A stretch of 64,000 nucleotides of DNA from JAHEEL01 sp963785245 (GCA_963785245.1 CAWAUO010000011.1:186001-250000); one strand, 5' to 3'. Shown: positions 8,289-17,382, counted from the first letter of the stretch. Translations and numbers: made by a program. The notes: a model not told the origin generated them from the letters alone.

Positions 8289-8326
8289 GAGTATCGGGCG
8301 GGGACTGAAGTCCCCGCCCGATACTC
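8289..8326 (+). terminator. 17-bp perfect hairpin between phnD and phnC
   Basis: Arms GAGTATCGGGCGGGGAC (8289-8305) and its exact complement (8310-8326) enclose a 4-base TGAA loop. There is no T-tract. Its position after the binding-protein gene suggests partial termination or mRNA stabilisation, making phnD more abundant than the ATPase and permease. Confidence 0.7.
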
Positions 8327-8352
8327 GACCAAGTAGACAAGGTGCCAGATCC

Positions 8353-9105
8353 ATGCTCAAGGTTGAGAACCTCACGAAGATCTACGACGGCGGCACACAG
8401 GCACTCGACGACGTCTCGTTTGAAGTCGAGAAGGGCGAGTTCCTAGCCGTCATCGGACTGAGCGGATCCGGCAAGTCAACGCTGCTGCGTTGCATCAATC
8501 GACTGATCGAACCCACGTCGGGCACGATCACCTGGGACGGCGTCGATATCACGACCGCTTCCCAGGAAGACCTCCGACGCATCCGACGCCGCATCGGAAT
8601 GGTCTTCCAACACTTCAACCTCGTCAGCCGGTCGAAGGTGATGACGAACGTCCTCGCCGGTCGCCTCGGCTACCTCAACCCGGCACTCAGCGTGGTCAAC
8701 CGGTTCCCGAAGGCCGACCTCGAGAAGGCCCATGCCCAACTGGCGCGGGTCGGCCTCGAAGAGAAGGCAGGGGCGCGGGCCGACGAGTTGAGCGGCGGCC
8801 AGCAGCAGCGGGTCGGTGTGGCGCGGGCGATGATGCAGGACCCCGAGATCATGCTCGCCGACGAACCCGTCGCGAGCCTCGACCCGGTCCTTGCCCACAG
8901 CATCATGCAGTACCTCGAGCGCATCAACCAGGAGGACGGCGTGATGGTGCTGTGCTCGCTCCACTTCCTCGACCTCGTCCACCAGTATGCGGACCGCGTG
9001 ATCGCCTTGAACGACGGAATGCTGGTCTTCGAAGGGACCCCAGAGGAGATTGACGACGACAAGTTCAAGGAGATCTACGGGAAGGAGGCCGAGCGCGTTG
9101 GCTGA
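8353..9105 (+). CDS. phnC: Phosphonate ABC transporter ATP-binding protein
   Basis: A 250-residue ATPase with Walker A GLSGSGKST (35-43), Q-loop MVFQHFN, signature LSGGQQQRVGVARAM, Walker B IMLADEPVASLDP and H-loop CSLHFLD. Length and sequence match PhnC, which energises PhnE for phosphonate/phosphite uptake. Its 3' end overlaps the TTG start of phnE by 8 bases, so the two are coupled. Confidence 0.92.
   Translation: MLKVENLTKIYDGGTQALDDVSFEVEKGEFLAVIGLSGSGKSTLLRCINRLIEPTSGTITWDGVDITTASQEDLRRIRRRIGMVFQHFNLVSRSKVMTNVLAGRLGYLNPALSVVNRFPKADLEKAHAQLARVGLEEKAGARADELSGGQQQRVGVARAMMQDPEIMLADEPVASLDPVLAHSIMQYLERINQEDGVMVLCSLHFLDLVHQYADRVIALNDGMLVFEGTPEEIDDDKFKEIYGKEAERVG
9082..9088 (+). promoter_or_regulatory. 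Ribosome-binding site for phnE
   Basis: AAGGAGG lies 9 bases before TTG at 9098. It decides the start, since there is no ATG in this frame between here and the transmembrane segment. Confidence 0.6.
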
Positions 9106-11539
9106 CTCAACCCCCACCTCCACCGACCCGGACACCCCGGAAGATCCAGCGCCGAACGGCAAGAAGGGTCGCGGCTGGCGCCGATCGCTCTACATCATCA
9201 TCGCGATCCTCGTCGCGTTCGTCATCTACGCCTTCGCGTTCGCCAAGACCGACGTCTCCCTCGAAGAGATCCAATCGGAGACCCGCCAGGAACAACTCTT
9301 CCGCATCCTGCGAGCCCTCGCTCGGCCAGACCTCGTCACCTACGACAAGACAGACCTTGTGGTGACCGCCGATGTCTACGTCCCGTGCAACGGGGCGGAA
9401 CCGGCCCCGGTGACCCCTGCTGAGACGGGGGAGACCATCGTGGTCACCCCGACCTGCGCCGAGGCCGGCGATCTCTTCACGGTCAACGGATCCGGCTACG
9501 AACCGGGAGCCAAGGTCTCCGTCAACTTCGTGCCGGTATCGGACTTCGATATCGTGCTGCCACAGGGGCGCGTCGAAGCCGAGGAGGACGGAACGTTCAC
9601 AGTCTCGTTCGAGGCTCCGAGTCGCACGACCGACGATCCACAACAGGTCGAGGCGATCACCCAATCCAACGTTGGTGGATGGCGGAATCGCGTCACCGTC
9701 TGGACTGACACGAACAAGAACGGCCTCCAGGACGGAGAGTCACTCGCTGACTCCGACGAATCGATCGCCGCATACATCAGCGTGCTTCCTGAATTCGACA
9801 TCCGAAGCCCAGGTGGTGTCACGCTCGTCGATGACAACAACAACGTCATCGACTTCATCAGTTGGGGTGGTTCCTTCGAAGCAAGCACCGGTTCGGGAAC
9901 CGGTCTCGTCAGCCGGGACATCGGCCTTGATCCGTTCGACGTGGGTCAGGATGGCTCGATTCAACTCACCGGCAATAGCGCGACCGCAGAGGACTTCACC
10001 TGGGCCGGACCGTCGGCGAGCAGCTTCGGTACGGTCAACGCCGGTCAGAGCACACCGAACGGGGACTCCCCGGCCACCCTCTTCTTCAACGAGGTGGCAT
10101 TCGACGACGTACAACAGTTGGAGATCGCAGGACCCGCGAATGCGAGCGTGGCGGACGTCTCGATGATCTTCTTCGACGGCGTCGACGGCACGCAGTACAA
10201 GATCGTTCAGGTTGCGGACAAGACCGACCTCTCACCGCGGCTCTCCGACAATGCCATCAACACCTGGGATCGCATCGTCGAAACCGTGATGCTCGCGCTC
10301 CTCGCCACCACGGTCGGAACGATGCTCGCCGTACCGCTGAGCTTCCTCGCCGCGAAGAACCTCATGCGGGACGTGACCGTTCCAGTGATCAACCTCTCGC
10401 TGGCGCTCATTGCCATCCCGATCGGCCTCATGGTCGGCATCCAGGCTTCACGGTGGGCCTCCTCGCTCCGAGCGTTCACCGATGCGAACTGGTTCACGCT
10501 GCTGGTGGCACTCGTCGTCCTGGTCGCACTCATGTGGCTCCTCCTTCGCTGGATCTTCCCGCCGGAGGAAGAGGACGAACCGCCGACGCTCGCCATACGC
10601 GCCGCCAGGGTCGCCGGACTGCTCGGCGTCGCGTTCCTGACGTTGATCAGCTCCTATGTCGTCGCGGATCTGCTGATCCTCATCGGTGGCTGGATGGAGG
10701 ACATCATCACCTTCGCCCGGTTCCTCGGGAGCTTCGTGGTGTCACTCGGAGAACTCACCGAGATCGCGATCCCGGTCTTCTCGTCCCTTATCGGGGCGTT
10801 TGCGCTTGCTGTCGCCGCAAGCAAGCTCGGGTACTTCATCGTTCGGCATGCGTCTCGCGCAGTGGTCAACGGCTTGACGCTGGCGGTGTCGGCCATTGCC
10901 GGGGCGCTCGTCGGGATCACCATCGGCGCGATCATCGACTGGTTCTACCAGTTGGAGAATCCGTTCGCCACGGTGGTCGTCCCCGCGGCCATCGGTGCGG
11001 TCTTCGGTGCGTTCCTTTCCGTGAAGGCGCTGCGCAAGGCCGAGGATCAGAACATCGGCTTGACCGTCTACTACATGGCCCGAACGCTGTTCAACGGCCT
11101 CCGGTCGATCGAGCCGCTGGTCATGGTGATCATCTTCGTCGTATGGGTCGGCATCGGCCCGTTCGCCGGTGCGCTCGCCCTGGCGCTCCACACCACAGCG
11201 GCGCTCGCCAAGCTCTATTCGGAGCAGGTCGAGAGCATCGCAACCGGTCCGCTCGAGGCCGTGCGGGCGACGGGGGCAACCCGACTCCAGACGATCATCT
11301 ATGCCGTCGTGCCACAGATTGTGCCGCCGTACATCTCGTTCACCATGTATCGCTGGGACATCAACGTGCGCATGTCGACCATCATCGGTTTCGCCGGTGG
11401 TGGCGGTATCGGCTTCCTCCTGCAGCAGAACATCAACCTGCTGCAGTACCGGGCAGCCGCCGCGCAGATGCTTGCGATCGCGATCGTGGTGGCGTCGATG
11501 GACTACGTCAGCTCGCGGCTCCGTGAGAAGTTCGTCTAG
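9098..11539 (+). CDS. phnE: Phosphonate ABC transporter permease with large exported insert domain
   Basis: An 813-residue protein from a TTG start; usual PhnE is roughly 250-300 (one unit) or 500-550 (fused). A cytoplasmic tail is followed by TM1 (about 31-50), then about 340 residues predicted outside the membrane, then a permease core from about residue 395. The core starts with VETVMLALLATTVGTMLAVP and holds the EAA loop EAVRATGATRLQTIIYAVVP. The insert has an Ig/TIG-like stretch (about 110-200). It then has segments resembling lamin-tail-like domains of secreted nucleases: VIDFISWGGSFEA, DFTWAGPSASSFGTVNAGQS, LFFNEVAFDD and LEIAGPA. Their order appears permuted. It forms the membrane part of phnDCE. 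Confidence 0.85.
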   Translation: MADSTPTSTDPDTPEDPAPNGKKGRGWRRSLYIIIAILVAFVIYAFAFAKTDVSLEEIQSETRQEQLFRILRALARPDLVTYDKTDLVVTADVYVPCNGAEPAPVTPAETGETIVVTPTCAEAGDLFTVNGSGYEPGAKVSVNFVPVSDFDIVLPQGRVEAEEDGTFTVSFEAPSRTTDDPQQVEAITQSNVGGWRNRVTVWTDTNKNGLQDGESLADSDESIAAYISVLPEFDIRSPGGVTLVDDNNNVIDFISWGGSFEASTGSGTGLVSRDIGLDPFDVGQDGSIQLTGNSATAEDFTWAGPSASSFGTVNAGQSTPNGDSPATLFFNEVAFDDVQQLEIAGPANASVADVSMIFFDGVDGTQYKIVQVADKTDLSPRLSDNAINTWDRIVETVMLALLATTVGTMLAVPLSFLAAKNLMRDVTVPVINLSLALIAIPIGLMVGIQASRWASSLRAFTDANWFTLLVALVVLVALMWLLLRWIFPPEEEDEPPTLAIRAARVAGLLGVAFLTLISSYVVADLLILIGGWMEDIITFARFLGSFVVSLGELTEIAIPVFSSLIGAFALAVAASKLGYFIVRHASRAVVNGLTLAVSAIAGALVGITIGAIIDWFYQLENPFATVVVPAAIGAVFGAFLSVKALRKAEDQNIGLTVYYMARTLFNGLRSIEPLVMVIIFVVWVGIGPFAGALALALHTTAALAKLYSEQVESIATGPLEAVRATGATRLQTIIYAVVPQIVPPYISFTMYRWDINVRMSTIIGFAGGGGIGFLLQQNINLLQYRAAAAQMLAIAIVVASMDYVSSRLREKFV

Positions 11540-11541
11540 CG

Positions 11542-12540
11542 ATGAGTGCATTCCGGCTTCGTGACCGGGTGGTGACGGAGTTCGAGGAGTTGGAGGGGCT
11601 CGCTCCTGCGGCGACGCGTTCGACCGCCTCCCGCGGACGTGCCATCCCCGAAGAACCCGATCCCTGGAGAACCTGCTTCGAACGGGACCGGGATCGGATC
11701 CTGCATTCGAAGGCGTTTCGCAGGCTGAAGCACAAGACGCAGGTCTTCATGAACCCGGAGGGCGACCACTACGTCACCCGACTGACCCACACCCTCCAGG
11801 TCACCCAGGTTGGGGTAGCGATCGCACGCGGCCTCAGCCTCAACCTGGCACTCACCGAGGCAATCTGTCTGGGGCACGACGTCGGACACTCGCCGTTCGG
11901 CCACACCGGTGAAGAAGCGCTGAGCGAGTTCGTCGAAGGTGAGTGGCGGCACTCCGACCAGTCCGTTCGAATCTTCGAAGTCCTTGAACCGCTCAACCTG
12001 AGCTTCGAAGTCCTCGACGGGATCCGCGCACACCCATGGAAGGTCCAGACTCCCGCGTCGACCCCGGAGGGGGGCATCGTCCGATTCTCCGACCGAATCG
12101 CCTACCTCGCCCACGACGCCCTCGACGCGATCCGCGCCGGCGTGCTCGGCCCGACCGACTTCCCACGCGAAGTACTCGAAACGCTCGGCGTGCCGGGAAG
12201 CGAGTGGATCAACGCCATGATCACCTCGGTGATCACCACATCGTTGGACCGAGACGAGATCGCCATGGACGATCTCACGCTCGCCGTGATGCACGATCTG
12301 CGGGACTTCATGTTCCAGCACGTGTACTTGCGGGCGGAGGTCGAGCCACAGCGGCGTCGGGCCCGGGAGATCGTGCGGAACCTCGTTGAGTACTACGAGA
12401 GCCATCCGGCGGAGGTTCCCGCCACCTATCGCCAGGACGACGCCGATGCGCTGACCCAGGTCATCGACTTCGTTGCCGGCATGACCGATCGCTACGCCAT
12501 CGGCCGCCACGACGCGTTGTTCCGACCCCAGTTGTTCTGA
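11542..12540 (+). CDS. dgt: dGTPase-like HD-domain phosphohydrolase
   Basis: A 332-residue protein of the short dGTP triphosphohydrolase family. HD-domain metal ligands are visible at His83 (RLTHTLQV) and His112-Asp113 (LGHDVGHSPFGHTGE), with a further Asp expected in VRFSDRIAYLAHD. The N-terminus has the family's RDRILHSKAFRRLKHKTQVF motif. It hydrolyses dNTPs to nucleoside and triphosphate, controlling dNTP pools. It begins 2 bases after phnE stops, so it is probably read from the same transcript. Confidence 0.9.
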   Translation: MSAFRLRDRVVTEFEELEGLAPAATRSTASRGRAIPEEPDPWRTCFERDRDRILHSKAFRRLKHKTQVFMNPEGDHYVTRLTHTLQVTQVGVAIARGLSLNLALTEAICLGHDVGHSPFGHTGEEALSEFVEGEWRHSDQSVRIFEVLEPLNLSFEVLDGIRAHPWKVQTPASTPEGGIVRFSDRIAYLAHDALDAIRAGVLGPTDFPREVLETLGVPGSEWINAMITSVITTSLDRDEIAMDDLTLAVMHDLRDFMFQHVYLRAEVEPQRRRAREIVRNLVEYYESHPAEVPATYRQDDADALTQVIDFVAGMTDRYAIGRHDALFRPQLF

Positions 12541-12559
12541 GTCGCCAGTCGGAGGTTGC

Positions 12560-12973
12560 CTACCCGGCCAGTGCGCCGACGACGGCGAGGATCAGGAGGT
12601 TCAGGAGCGTCCACGCGATCGCCACCGTGATGTAGTTTCGGAACCAGTGGGCCCACGTCTCCGAACGGACGGCGAGCGAGGTCCCGACGAGGTACCAGAG
12701 GGGCAGGCTCGTCACGAGGCCGAACACCACCACGGTCGTCCTGGAAACCACGATGAAGTCGAACGACATGAACCAGGTCGTCGGGAGGGCAATCACCAAC
12801 ATCACAGCAGCAACGAAGCTCGCTGCGAAGTCCTGAAGATCTCCCGGTTGTCGTGAGCCGACCGCCAGCGCCATCACCACCATCAACAGCGGATAGCCAA
12901 GCGCGACAAGGCCAGCCGTCGTTCGTCCGATCGACGACCGGCGCGGGGCGAATGAGACGTTAGGAGTTGCCAC
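12560..12973 (-). CDS. Small integral membrane protein, unknown function
   Basis: From GTG at 12971-12973 this gives 137 residues; an ATG at 13021 would add 16. Four hydrophobic segments are evident: LVALGYPLLMVVMALAV, FVAAVMLVIALPTTWFM, VVVFGLVTSLPLWYLVG and IAWTLLNLLILAVVGALAG. No family is recognised. It is convergent with dgt, 20 bases away. The amphipathic, alternating hydrophobic pattern supports a real gene, but the start is uncertain because no ribosome-binding site is clear. Confidence 0.65.
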   Translation of the reverse strand: MATPNVSFAPRRSSIGRTTAGLVALGYPLLMVVMALAVGSRQPGDLQDFAASFVAAVMLVIALPTTWFMSFDFIVVSRTTVVVFGLVTSLPLWYLVGTSLAVRSETWAHWFRNYITVAIAWTLLNLLILAVVGALAG

Positions 12974-13119
12974 GAGAACTTGCGCACGACATCCCGCGAA
13001 TCGTACCGCGCAACGACTCATCCGGTGCAGACAAGCGTCGGCGCCCTCGATCGAGCCGTACTTCCCTACTCGCGTTCCGGCAAGCAGCCAAGAATGATCA
13101 GCGACGAAACGGCGGTGTT

Positions 13120-13326
13120 GTGTCGCAATCCTCGTCCTTCCCGCCGGCAGGGTTTCTCCTGCTCGGCATCCTGAGTCTCCTGGCCTCGCTCGTCTTCATC
13201 GCTCGCGCAATCGCTGTCGACGCGACCCCGGGGCGCATCTGGTCGGCCGTCCTCTTCTGCGGCTTCGGAGTGTCCCGGCTGATCGCGTATCGGTCCACAC
13301 GCCGAGACTCCGGCAGCGAGGCGTGA
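13120..13326 (+). CDS. Possible small two-helix membrane protein
   Basis: 68 residues from GTG at 13120. Two hydrophobic helices (FLLLGILSLLASLVFIARAI and WSAVLFCGFGVSRLIAY) are followed by a short basic tail RSTRRDSG. The frame is open upstream, but those residues look like noncoding translation. No strong ribosome-binding site and no recognised family; it could be spurious. Bases 13327-13500 between it and the M23 gene show no further feature. Confidence 0.4.
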   Translation: MSQSSSFPPAGFLLLGILSLLASLVFIARAIAVDATPGRIWSAVLFCGFGVSRLIAYRSTRRDSGSEA

Positions 13327-13507
13327 GCGAACCGGCCCAGAGTCCGACGCCCTGGATCAGCGTTTCGCACCTGAGATCGGCCAATGGGCGAGCATCCCCG
13401 CCGCTCGCCGCGGGCCGCTCGGCGCACGGTTCGTGTTCTCTCGGACGAGGGCGCGAAAACGGTCAGTCGGAGCTTCTCTCGTCTGGCAAATACCTGGCCT
13501 TTGGGTC

Positions 13508-13513
13508 TAGCCT
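13508..13513 (+). promoter_or_regulatory. -10 box of M23 peptidase gene
   Basis: TAGCCT, 10 bases before the ATG at 13524; leaderless or very short leader. Confidence 0.35.
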
Positions 13514-13523
13514 GATGTTCTGA

Positions 13524-14669
13524 ATGTCCCTCTCACCCCCCACCAAAACGGTCATCCTCGTCTTGTTGCTTGCGCTGCTGGTGGTCGCTCCGATCCCAGC
13601 CGGTGCGCAGACCAAGAAGGACGTTGAGAGAGCCGAAGCTGCCAAGGAGCAGGCCTACCAGGATCTCCTGGATGCCAACCAGGCCGTCGGCTCCGCGATC
13701 AGCGAACTCGAAGGCATCGAGGCCGAACTCAACGAACTCACCTACACCATCAGCCGCCTCGATCGGAAGATCAACGAGTTCGACGATCAGGTCGAGGAGC
13801 TCCGGGCCAACGCCCAGGAAGTCGTGGTCGAGGCCTACACCAACTCGGGGACCGGACTCGTCACCGCCGCCTTCACCGCAGGGTCGATCCAGGATCTCCT
13901 CACCAGTCAAACCCTCATCGGGCAGGCGACCGATCGTGACCTTGCCTCGCTCGACCTCCTCACGGCCGTCAATCGCGAGAACGACCGGCTGAAGATCGAG
14001 GTCGCCGAGAAGCAGGCCGAGGTCGAGGTGCTCGAAGAGCAGCAGGTCGCCGTCGTCGAGCGACTCGCGGTCGCCCGTGAGAAGGCCGACGAAGTGTTCG
14101 AGTACGCCAAGTTCAAGTACGCGGACGTCCTCGCCGACTACGAGGCTGAGCTCAAGCGCCAAGCAGAGGCTGAAGCGCGGCGCAGGGAAGCCGAGGCCGC
14201 CGCCGCCCGTGCCAGCAACAACTCCTCCGGCGCCGCTCGCAGCTCCGCTGCCGCCGGCCTCCCCGCCGTGACGACGAAGGGCGTCGTCTGCCCCGTCGCA
14301 GGCAACACCTACTTCATCGATACCTGGGGTGCGGCTCGTCCGGGTGGCCGAACGCACAAGGGTGTCGACATGTCGGGTGCCAGCGGGACCCCACTCGTCG
14401 CCATGAACTCGGGCAAGGTCCGTCTCAACTGGCACTCTGCCGGTGGCCGCCAGGTCTACGTCTACGGCGACGACGGCAACTTCTACTACTACGCCCACCT
14501 GAGCGGATACGCCGCAGGCCTGAGCAACGGTGACCGTGTTGCCAAGGGCGAACTCGTCGGATACATGGGCGCGACCGGCAATGCCTCGGTCTCCCACCTT
14601 CACCTCGGCATGGGCCGCATCGGCGGCGCCTACGTGAACCCCTACCCCACCGTCCGCGCGGCCTGCTGA
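13524..14669 (+). CDS. M23-family murein peptidase (EnvC-like) with coiled coil
   Basis: A 381-residue protein. A signal peptide (VILVLLLALLVVAPIPAGAQ) is followed by a long coiled coil (about 30-230, rich in Glu/Lys/Ala) and an M23/LytM domain (about 255-381). The LytM zinc motifs are present: HKGVD near 278-282 and HLHLG near 360, with YYAHL between. It is therefore a probably active endopeptidase cutting peptidoglycan stem or cross-bridge peptides outside the membrane. The coiled coil resembles EnvC/RipA-type proteins where it mediates regulation, often by FtsEX, though no ftsEX lies here. Confidence 0.9.
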   Translation: MSLSPPTKTVILVLLLALLVVAPIPAGAQTKKDVERAEAAKEQAYQDLLDANQAVGSAISELEGIEAELNELTYTISRLDRKINEFDDQVEELRANAQEVVVEAYTNSGTGLVTAAFTAGSIQDLLTSQTLIGQATDRDLASLDLLTAVNRENDRLKIEVAEKQAEVEVLEEQQVAVVERLAVAREKADEVFEYAKFKYADVLADYEAELKRQAEAEARRREAEAAAARASNNSSGAARSSAAAGLPAVTTKGVVCPVAGNTYFIDTWGAARPGGRTHKGVDMSGASGTPLVAMNSGKVRLNWHSAGGRQVYVYGDDGNFYYYAHLSGYAAGLSNGDRVAKGELVGYMGATGNASVSHLHLGMGRIGGAYVNPYPTVRAAC

Positions 14670-14673
14670 GTGA

Positions 14674-14701
14674 GTCGCCGGTCACCGGTCGCCGGTCACC
14701 A
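14674..14701 (+). repeat. 14-base direct repeat, GTCGCCGGTCACC(G/A) x2
   Basis: Two tandem copies lie just after the M23 stop codon. A related short repeat, CTGGCGA x2, lies at 14766-14779. Bases 14670-14791 hold nothing else recognisable. Confidence 0.5.
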
Positions 14702-14791
14702 GTAGGAGTCTGCAGCTTCTGTTGTTCGAATCGCGCCGCGCCCGCTCTGGTTGGGGCAACTCCCTCTGGCGACTGGCGACCGGACGTTCAC

Positions 14792-14797
14792 TACCCT
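14792..14797 (+). promoter_or_regulatory. -10 box of ABC-2 exporter operon
   Basis: TACCCT, 9 bases before the ATG at 14807; same hexamer as at dnaX and the MFS gene. Confidence 0.45.
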
Positions 14798-14806
14798 TGG
14801 CCGGTC

Positions 14807-15730
14807 ATGGCTCCTCTCATCCACGCTCACGGCCTCACGAAGGAGTTCGGGGACTTCGTCGCGGTCGACGGGATCGACTTCGCCGTCGAGCAGGGTGAGT
14901 CCTTCGGATTCCTCGGGCCCAACGGGGCCGGAAAGACCTCCACGATGCGCATGATCGGGGCGGTGAGTCCGATCACGAGCGGTTCCCTATCCGTCCTTGG
15001 ACTCGATCCTGAGCACCAAGGGCCCCAACTCCGGTCCAAACTCGGTGTGGTTCCTCAGGAGGACAACCTCGACGAGGAGCTCACCGTTTACGACAACCTC
15101 ATGATGTACGGCCGCTACTTCGATCTGCCCAGGACCGTCATCAAGGAACGAATCGAAGAACTCCTCGAGTTCGTGCAACTCACCGACAAACGCAAATCGA
15201 AGGTCGATGCGCTCTCCGGTGGCATGAAACGACGTCTCACGATCGCCCGCGGCCTCATCAACGAACCCGATCTTCTGCTCCTCGATGAGCCGACGACCGG
15301 CCTTGACCCGCAAGCCCGCCACATCCTCTGGGACCGCCTCTACCGTCTCAAGCAGCAGGGGGTCACGCTGATCATCACGACCCACTACATGGATGAGGCC
15401 GAGCAACTCTGCGACCGCCTCGTCATCATGGACAAGTCGAAGATCGTGGCCGTTGGATCACCCCGTTCGCTGATCGAGGAGTACGCCCCCCGGGAGGTCG
15501 TGGAGTTCCGGTTCCCACCGGGCGTGCTGGAGGACGTCGCTGACCGCCTCGAGGGGACTGCGCCTCGGGCCGAGATCCTGGCCGACCGGGCGCTCCTCTA
15601 CACCGATGACGCGGAGGAGACGATCTCCCGCGTCGCTGCCGAGGGTCTCGAACCCGAGACGGTGCTCGCCAGGCGCTCCTCCCTCGAAGATGTCTTCCTC
15701 CGTCTCACCGGCCGCACGCTCGTTGACTGA
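14807..15730 (+). CDS. ABC-2 type exporter ATP-binding protein (DrrA-like)
   Basis: A 307-residue ATPase with Walker A FLGPNGAGKTST, signature LSGGMKRRLTIARGL, Walker B LLLLDEPTTGLDPQ and H-loop ITTHYMDEAEQL. A roughly 80-residue C-terminal extension ends in SSLEDVFLRLTGRTL, as in DrrA/NatA-type drug or lipid exporters. It is followed with a one-base TGATG overlap by the first of two ABC-2 permease genes. Substrate unknown. Confidence 0.92.
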   Translation: MAPLIHAHGLTKEFGDFVAVDGIDFAVEQGESFGFLGPNGAGKTSTMRMIGAVSPITSGSLSVLGLDPEHQGPQLRSKLGVVPQEDNLDEELTVYDNLMMYGRYFDLPRTVIKERIEELLEFVQLTDKRKSKVDALSGGMKRRLTIARGLINEPDLLLLDEPTTGLDPQARHILWDRLYRLKQQGVTLIITTHYMDEAEQLCDRLVIMDKSKIVAVGSPRSLIEEYAPREVVEFRFPPGVLEDVADRLEGTAPRAEILADRALLYTDDAEETISRVAAEGLEPETVLARRSSLEDVFLRLTGRTLVD

Positions 15731-16507
15731 TGGCCACGCCACTCGCTCTGCGCGTCTTCGAGGCTGAGGCTCGGGTCTACCGACGCACCTGGCGCGGGTC
15801 GGTCATCTCGACGTTCCTCAACCCGATCCTCTACCTCGCGGCCATGGGCATCGGGCTCGGCTCGCTCGTCGACGCCAACATGCCAGAGGGCGTGGAAGGG
15901 GTCACCTACCTCACCTTCCTCGCCCCTGGACTCCTCGTCGCAACGGCCATGCAGACCGGCGCCGGAGAGGGTTCGTGGAAGGTCATGGCCGGCATGAAGT
16001 GGACGAAGACCTACCACGCCAAGCTCGCTGCCCCGATCGGCATTCCCGGTCTCGTCGGCGGCCACATGCTGTGGGCCGGTGCACGGGTGCTCATGGTGTC
16101 GGTGGTGTTCGCATTCGTGATGGCCGCATTCCGGGTCGCACCCCTGTTCCAGTCCCTTCTTGCAGTGGGACCAGCCCTCCTCGTCGGACTCGCCATGGCG
16201 GCGGCGACGACGGCGTTCACCGCGCCGTCTCGACGACCCTGCCGGCTTGCCGATGTACTTCCGTTTCGTGGTGATTCCGATGTTCCTGTTCTCCGGCGCG
16301 TTCTTCCCGATCACGCAACTCCCCAGCTGGCTCCAGGCCGTCGCACTCGCTACTCCGATGTATCACGGTGTCGAGTTGAGCCGCGCCATCGTCGTCGGAA
16401 CGGAACCGCCGGTTGCTTGGTGGATCAGCGTCGCCTACCTCGTCGCCTGGATCGCGGTCGGGACCGCCCTCTGCATGGGGCCGTTCCGGAAGAGGCTGAA
16501 GCCATGA
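15730..16507 (+). pseudogene. ABC-2 type permease, first of pair, with apparent one-base frameshift
   Basis: Start (15730) and stop (16505-16507) both fit the operon, but the length is 778 bases, one too many. The first frame reads correctly to AAATTAFTA near 16224, then degrades. The next frame picks up at RLDDPAGLPMYFRFVVIPMF and continues through FLFSGAFFPITQLPSW to the stop. The repaired protein would be about 258 residues with six TM helices and aligns along its length with the second permease. An extra C around 16224-16226 explains it. It could be a recent mutation or a consensus error in a GC run; intact flanking spacing favours error. Confidence 0.75.
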
Positions 16508-17307
16508 CCGTCGGTCCGCTCCTCACCCGGGTCGTTCCACCCCTGCCACGACGGTGGCGGGGCGGCTACGTCGTCGAGCGCAACGTGATGGCGACGAAAT
16601 CTTTCTGGCCTGTGTATCTCTCCGGCTTCTTCGATCCGGTCTTCTACCTCCTCGCCGTCGGCGTCGGCATCGGTCAATTGGCCGGCGACGTCCAGGTGGC
16701 CGGCATCCCGGTGGACTACACCGCGTTCGTCGCCCCGGCGATGCTCGCTGCGTCCGCCATGAACGGTGCCGTCTATGAATCGACCAACATGTTCTTCAAG
16801 CTGAAGTACGGGAAAATCTACAACGGAATCCTCGCGACCCCCCTCGACGCCAGAGACGTCGCGAGCGGTGAGATCGCCTGGTCGCTGGCACGAGGAGCGA
16901 TCTACTCGCTGGCGTTCCTGCTCGTGATGGCGGTGATGGGCCTCATCCACTCTCCGTGGGGGATCCTCGCCTTCCCGGCCGCGATCCTGATCGGTTTCTC
17001 CTTCGCCGCGGCCGGAACCGCCGCCACCACCTACATGCGGACCTGGCAAGACCTCGACCTCATCACCCTCGTCACGCTGCCCCTCTTCCTGTTCTCGGCG
17101 ACTTTCTACCCGATCGACGTATATCCCGAGTTCATCCAGGTCGTGACGTGGCTGTCACCGCTCTATCACGGTGTTGTGCTGATCCGGGGCCTCACGCTGG
17201 GGATCCTCGAGTGGACGATGCTCATCAACGTCGCCTACCTCGTGGCAATCGGCGTCGTTGGCTCTCTCATCACGGCACGACGCGTCGGAACGCTGCTCCT
17301 GAAATAG
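16504..17307 (+). CDS. ABC-2 type permease, second of pair
   Basis: A 267-residue protein with about six TM helices and the conserved ABC-2 segment TLPLFLFSATFYPIDVYPEFIQ near the fifth helix. The N-terminus has the coupling-helix arginine-rich start before YVVERNVMATKSFWPVYLSGFF. It overlaps the upstream permease stop by 3 bases. With the ATPase it would form a heterodimeric exporter; the split into two different permeases is typical of DrrBC-like systems. Confidence 0.88.
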   Translation: MTVGPLLTRVVPPLPRRWRGGYVVERNVMATKSFWPVYLSGFFDPVFYLLAVGVGIGQLAGDVQVAGIPVDYTAFVAPAMLAASAMNGAVYESTNMFFKLKYGKIYNGILATPLDARDVASGEIAWSLARGAIYSLAFLLVMAVMGLIHSPWGILAFPAAILIGFSFAAAGTAATTYMRTWQDLDLITLVTLPLFLFSATFYPIDVYPEFIQVVTWLSPLYHGVVLIRGLTLGILEWTMLINVAYLVAIGVVGSLITARRVGTLLLK

Positions 17308-17382
17308 CCAATCGTCGATAGGCGTTCCAGAAGGACCCGTCGGTTGATACGCTCTGCCGACAGCCCCGACCAAGGAGCCTCC

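Noticed and set aside
7146..12540. Complete phosphonate catabolism locus
   Set aside because: Only transport genes are present; no C-P lyase, phnWX, phnY/Z or ptxD is visible in the flanks.
14674..14779. CRISPR-like repeats after the M23 gene
   Set aside because: Only two adjacent 14-base repeats plus a short related repeat, with no spacers or cas genes.
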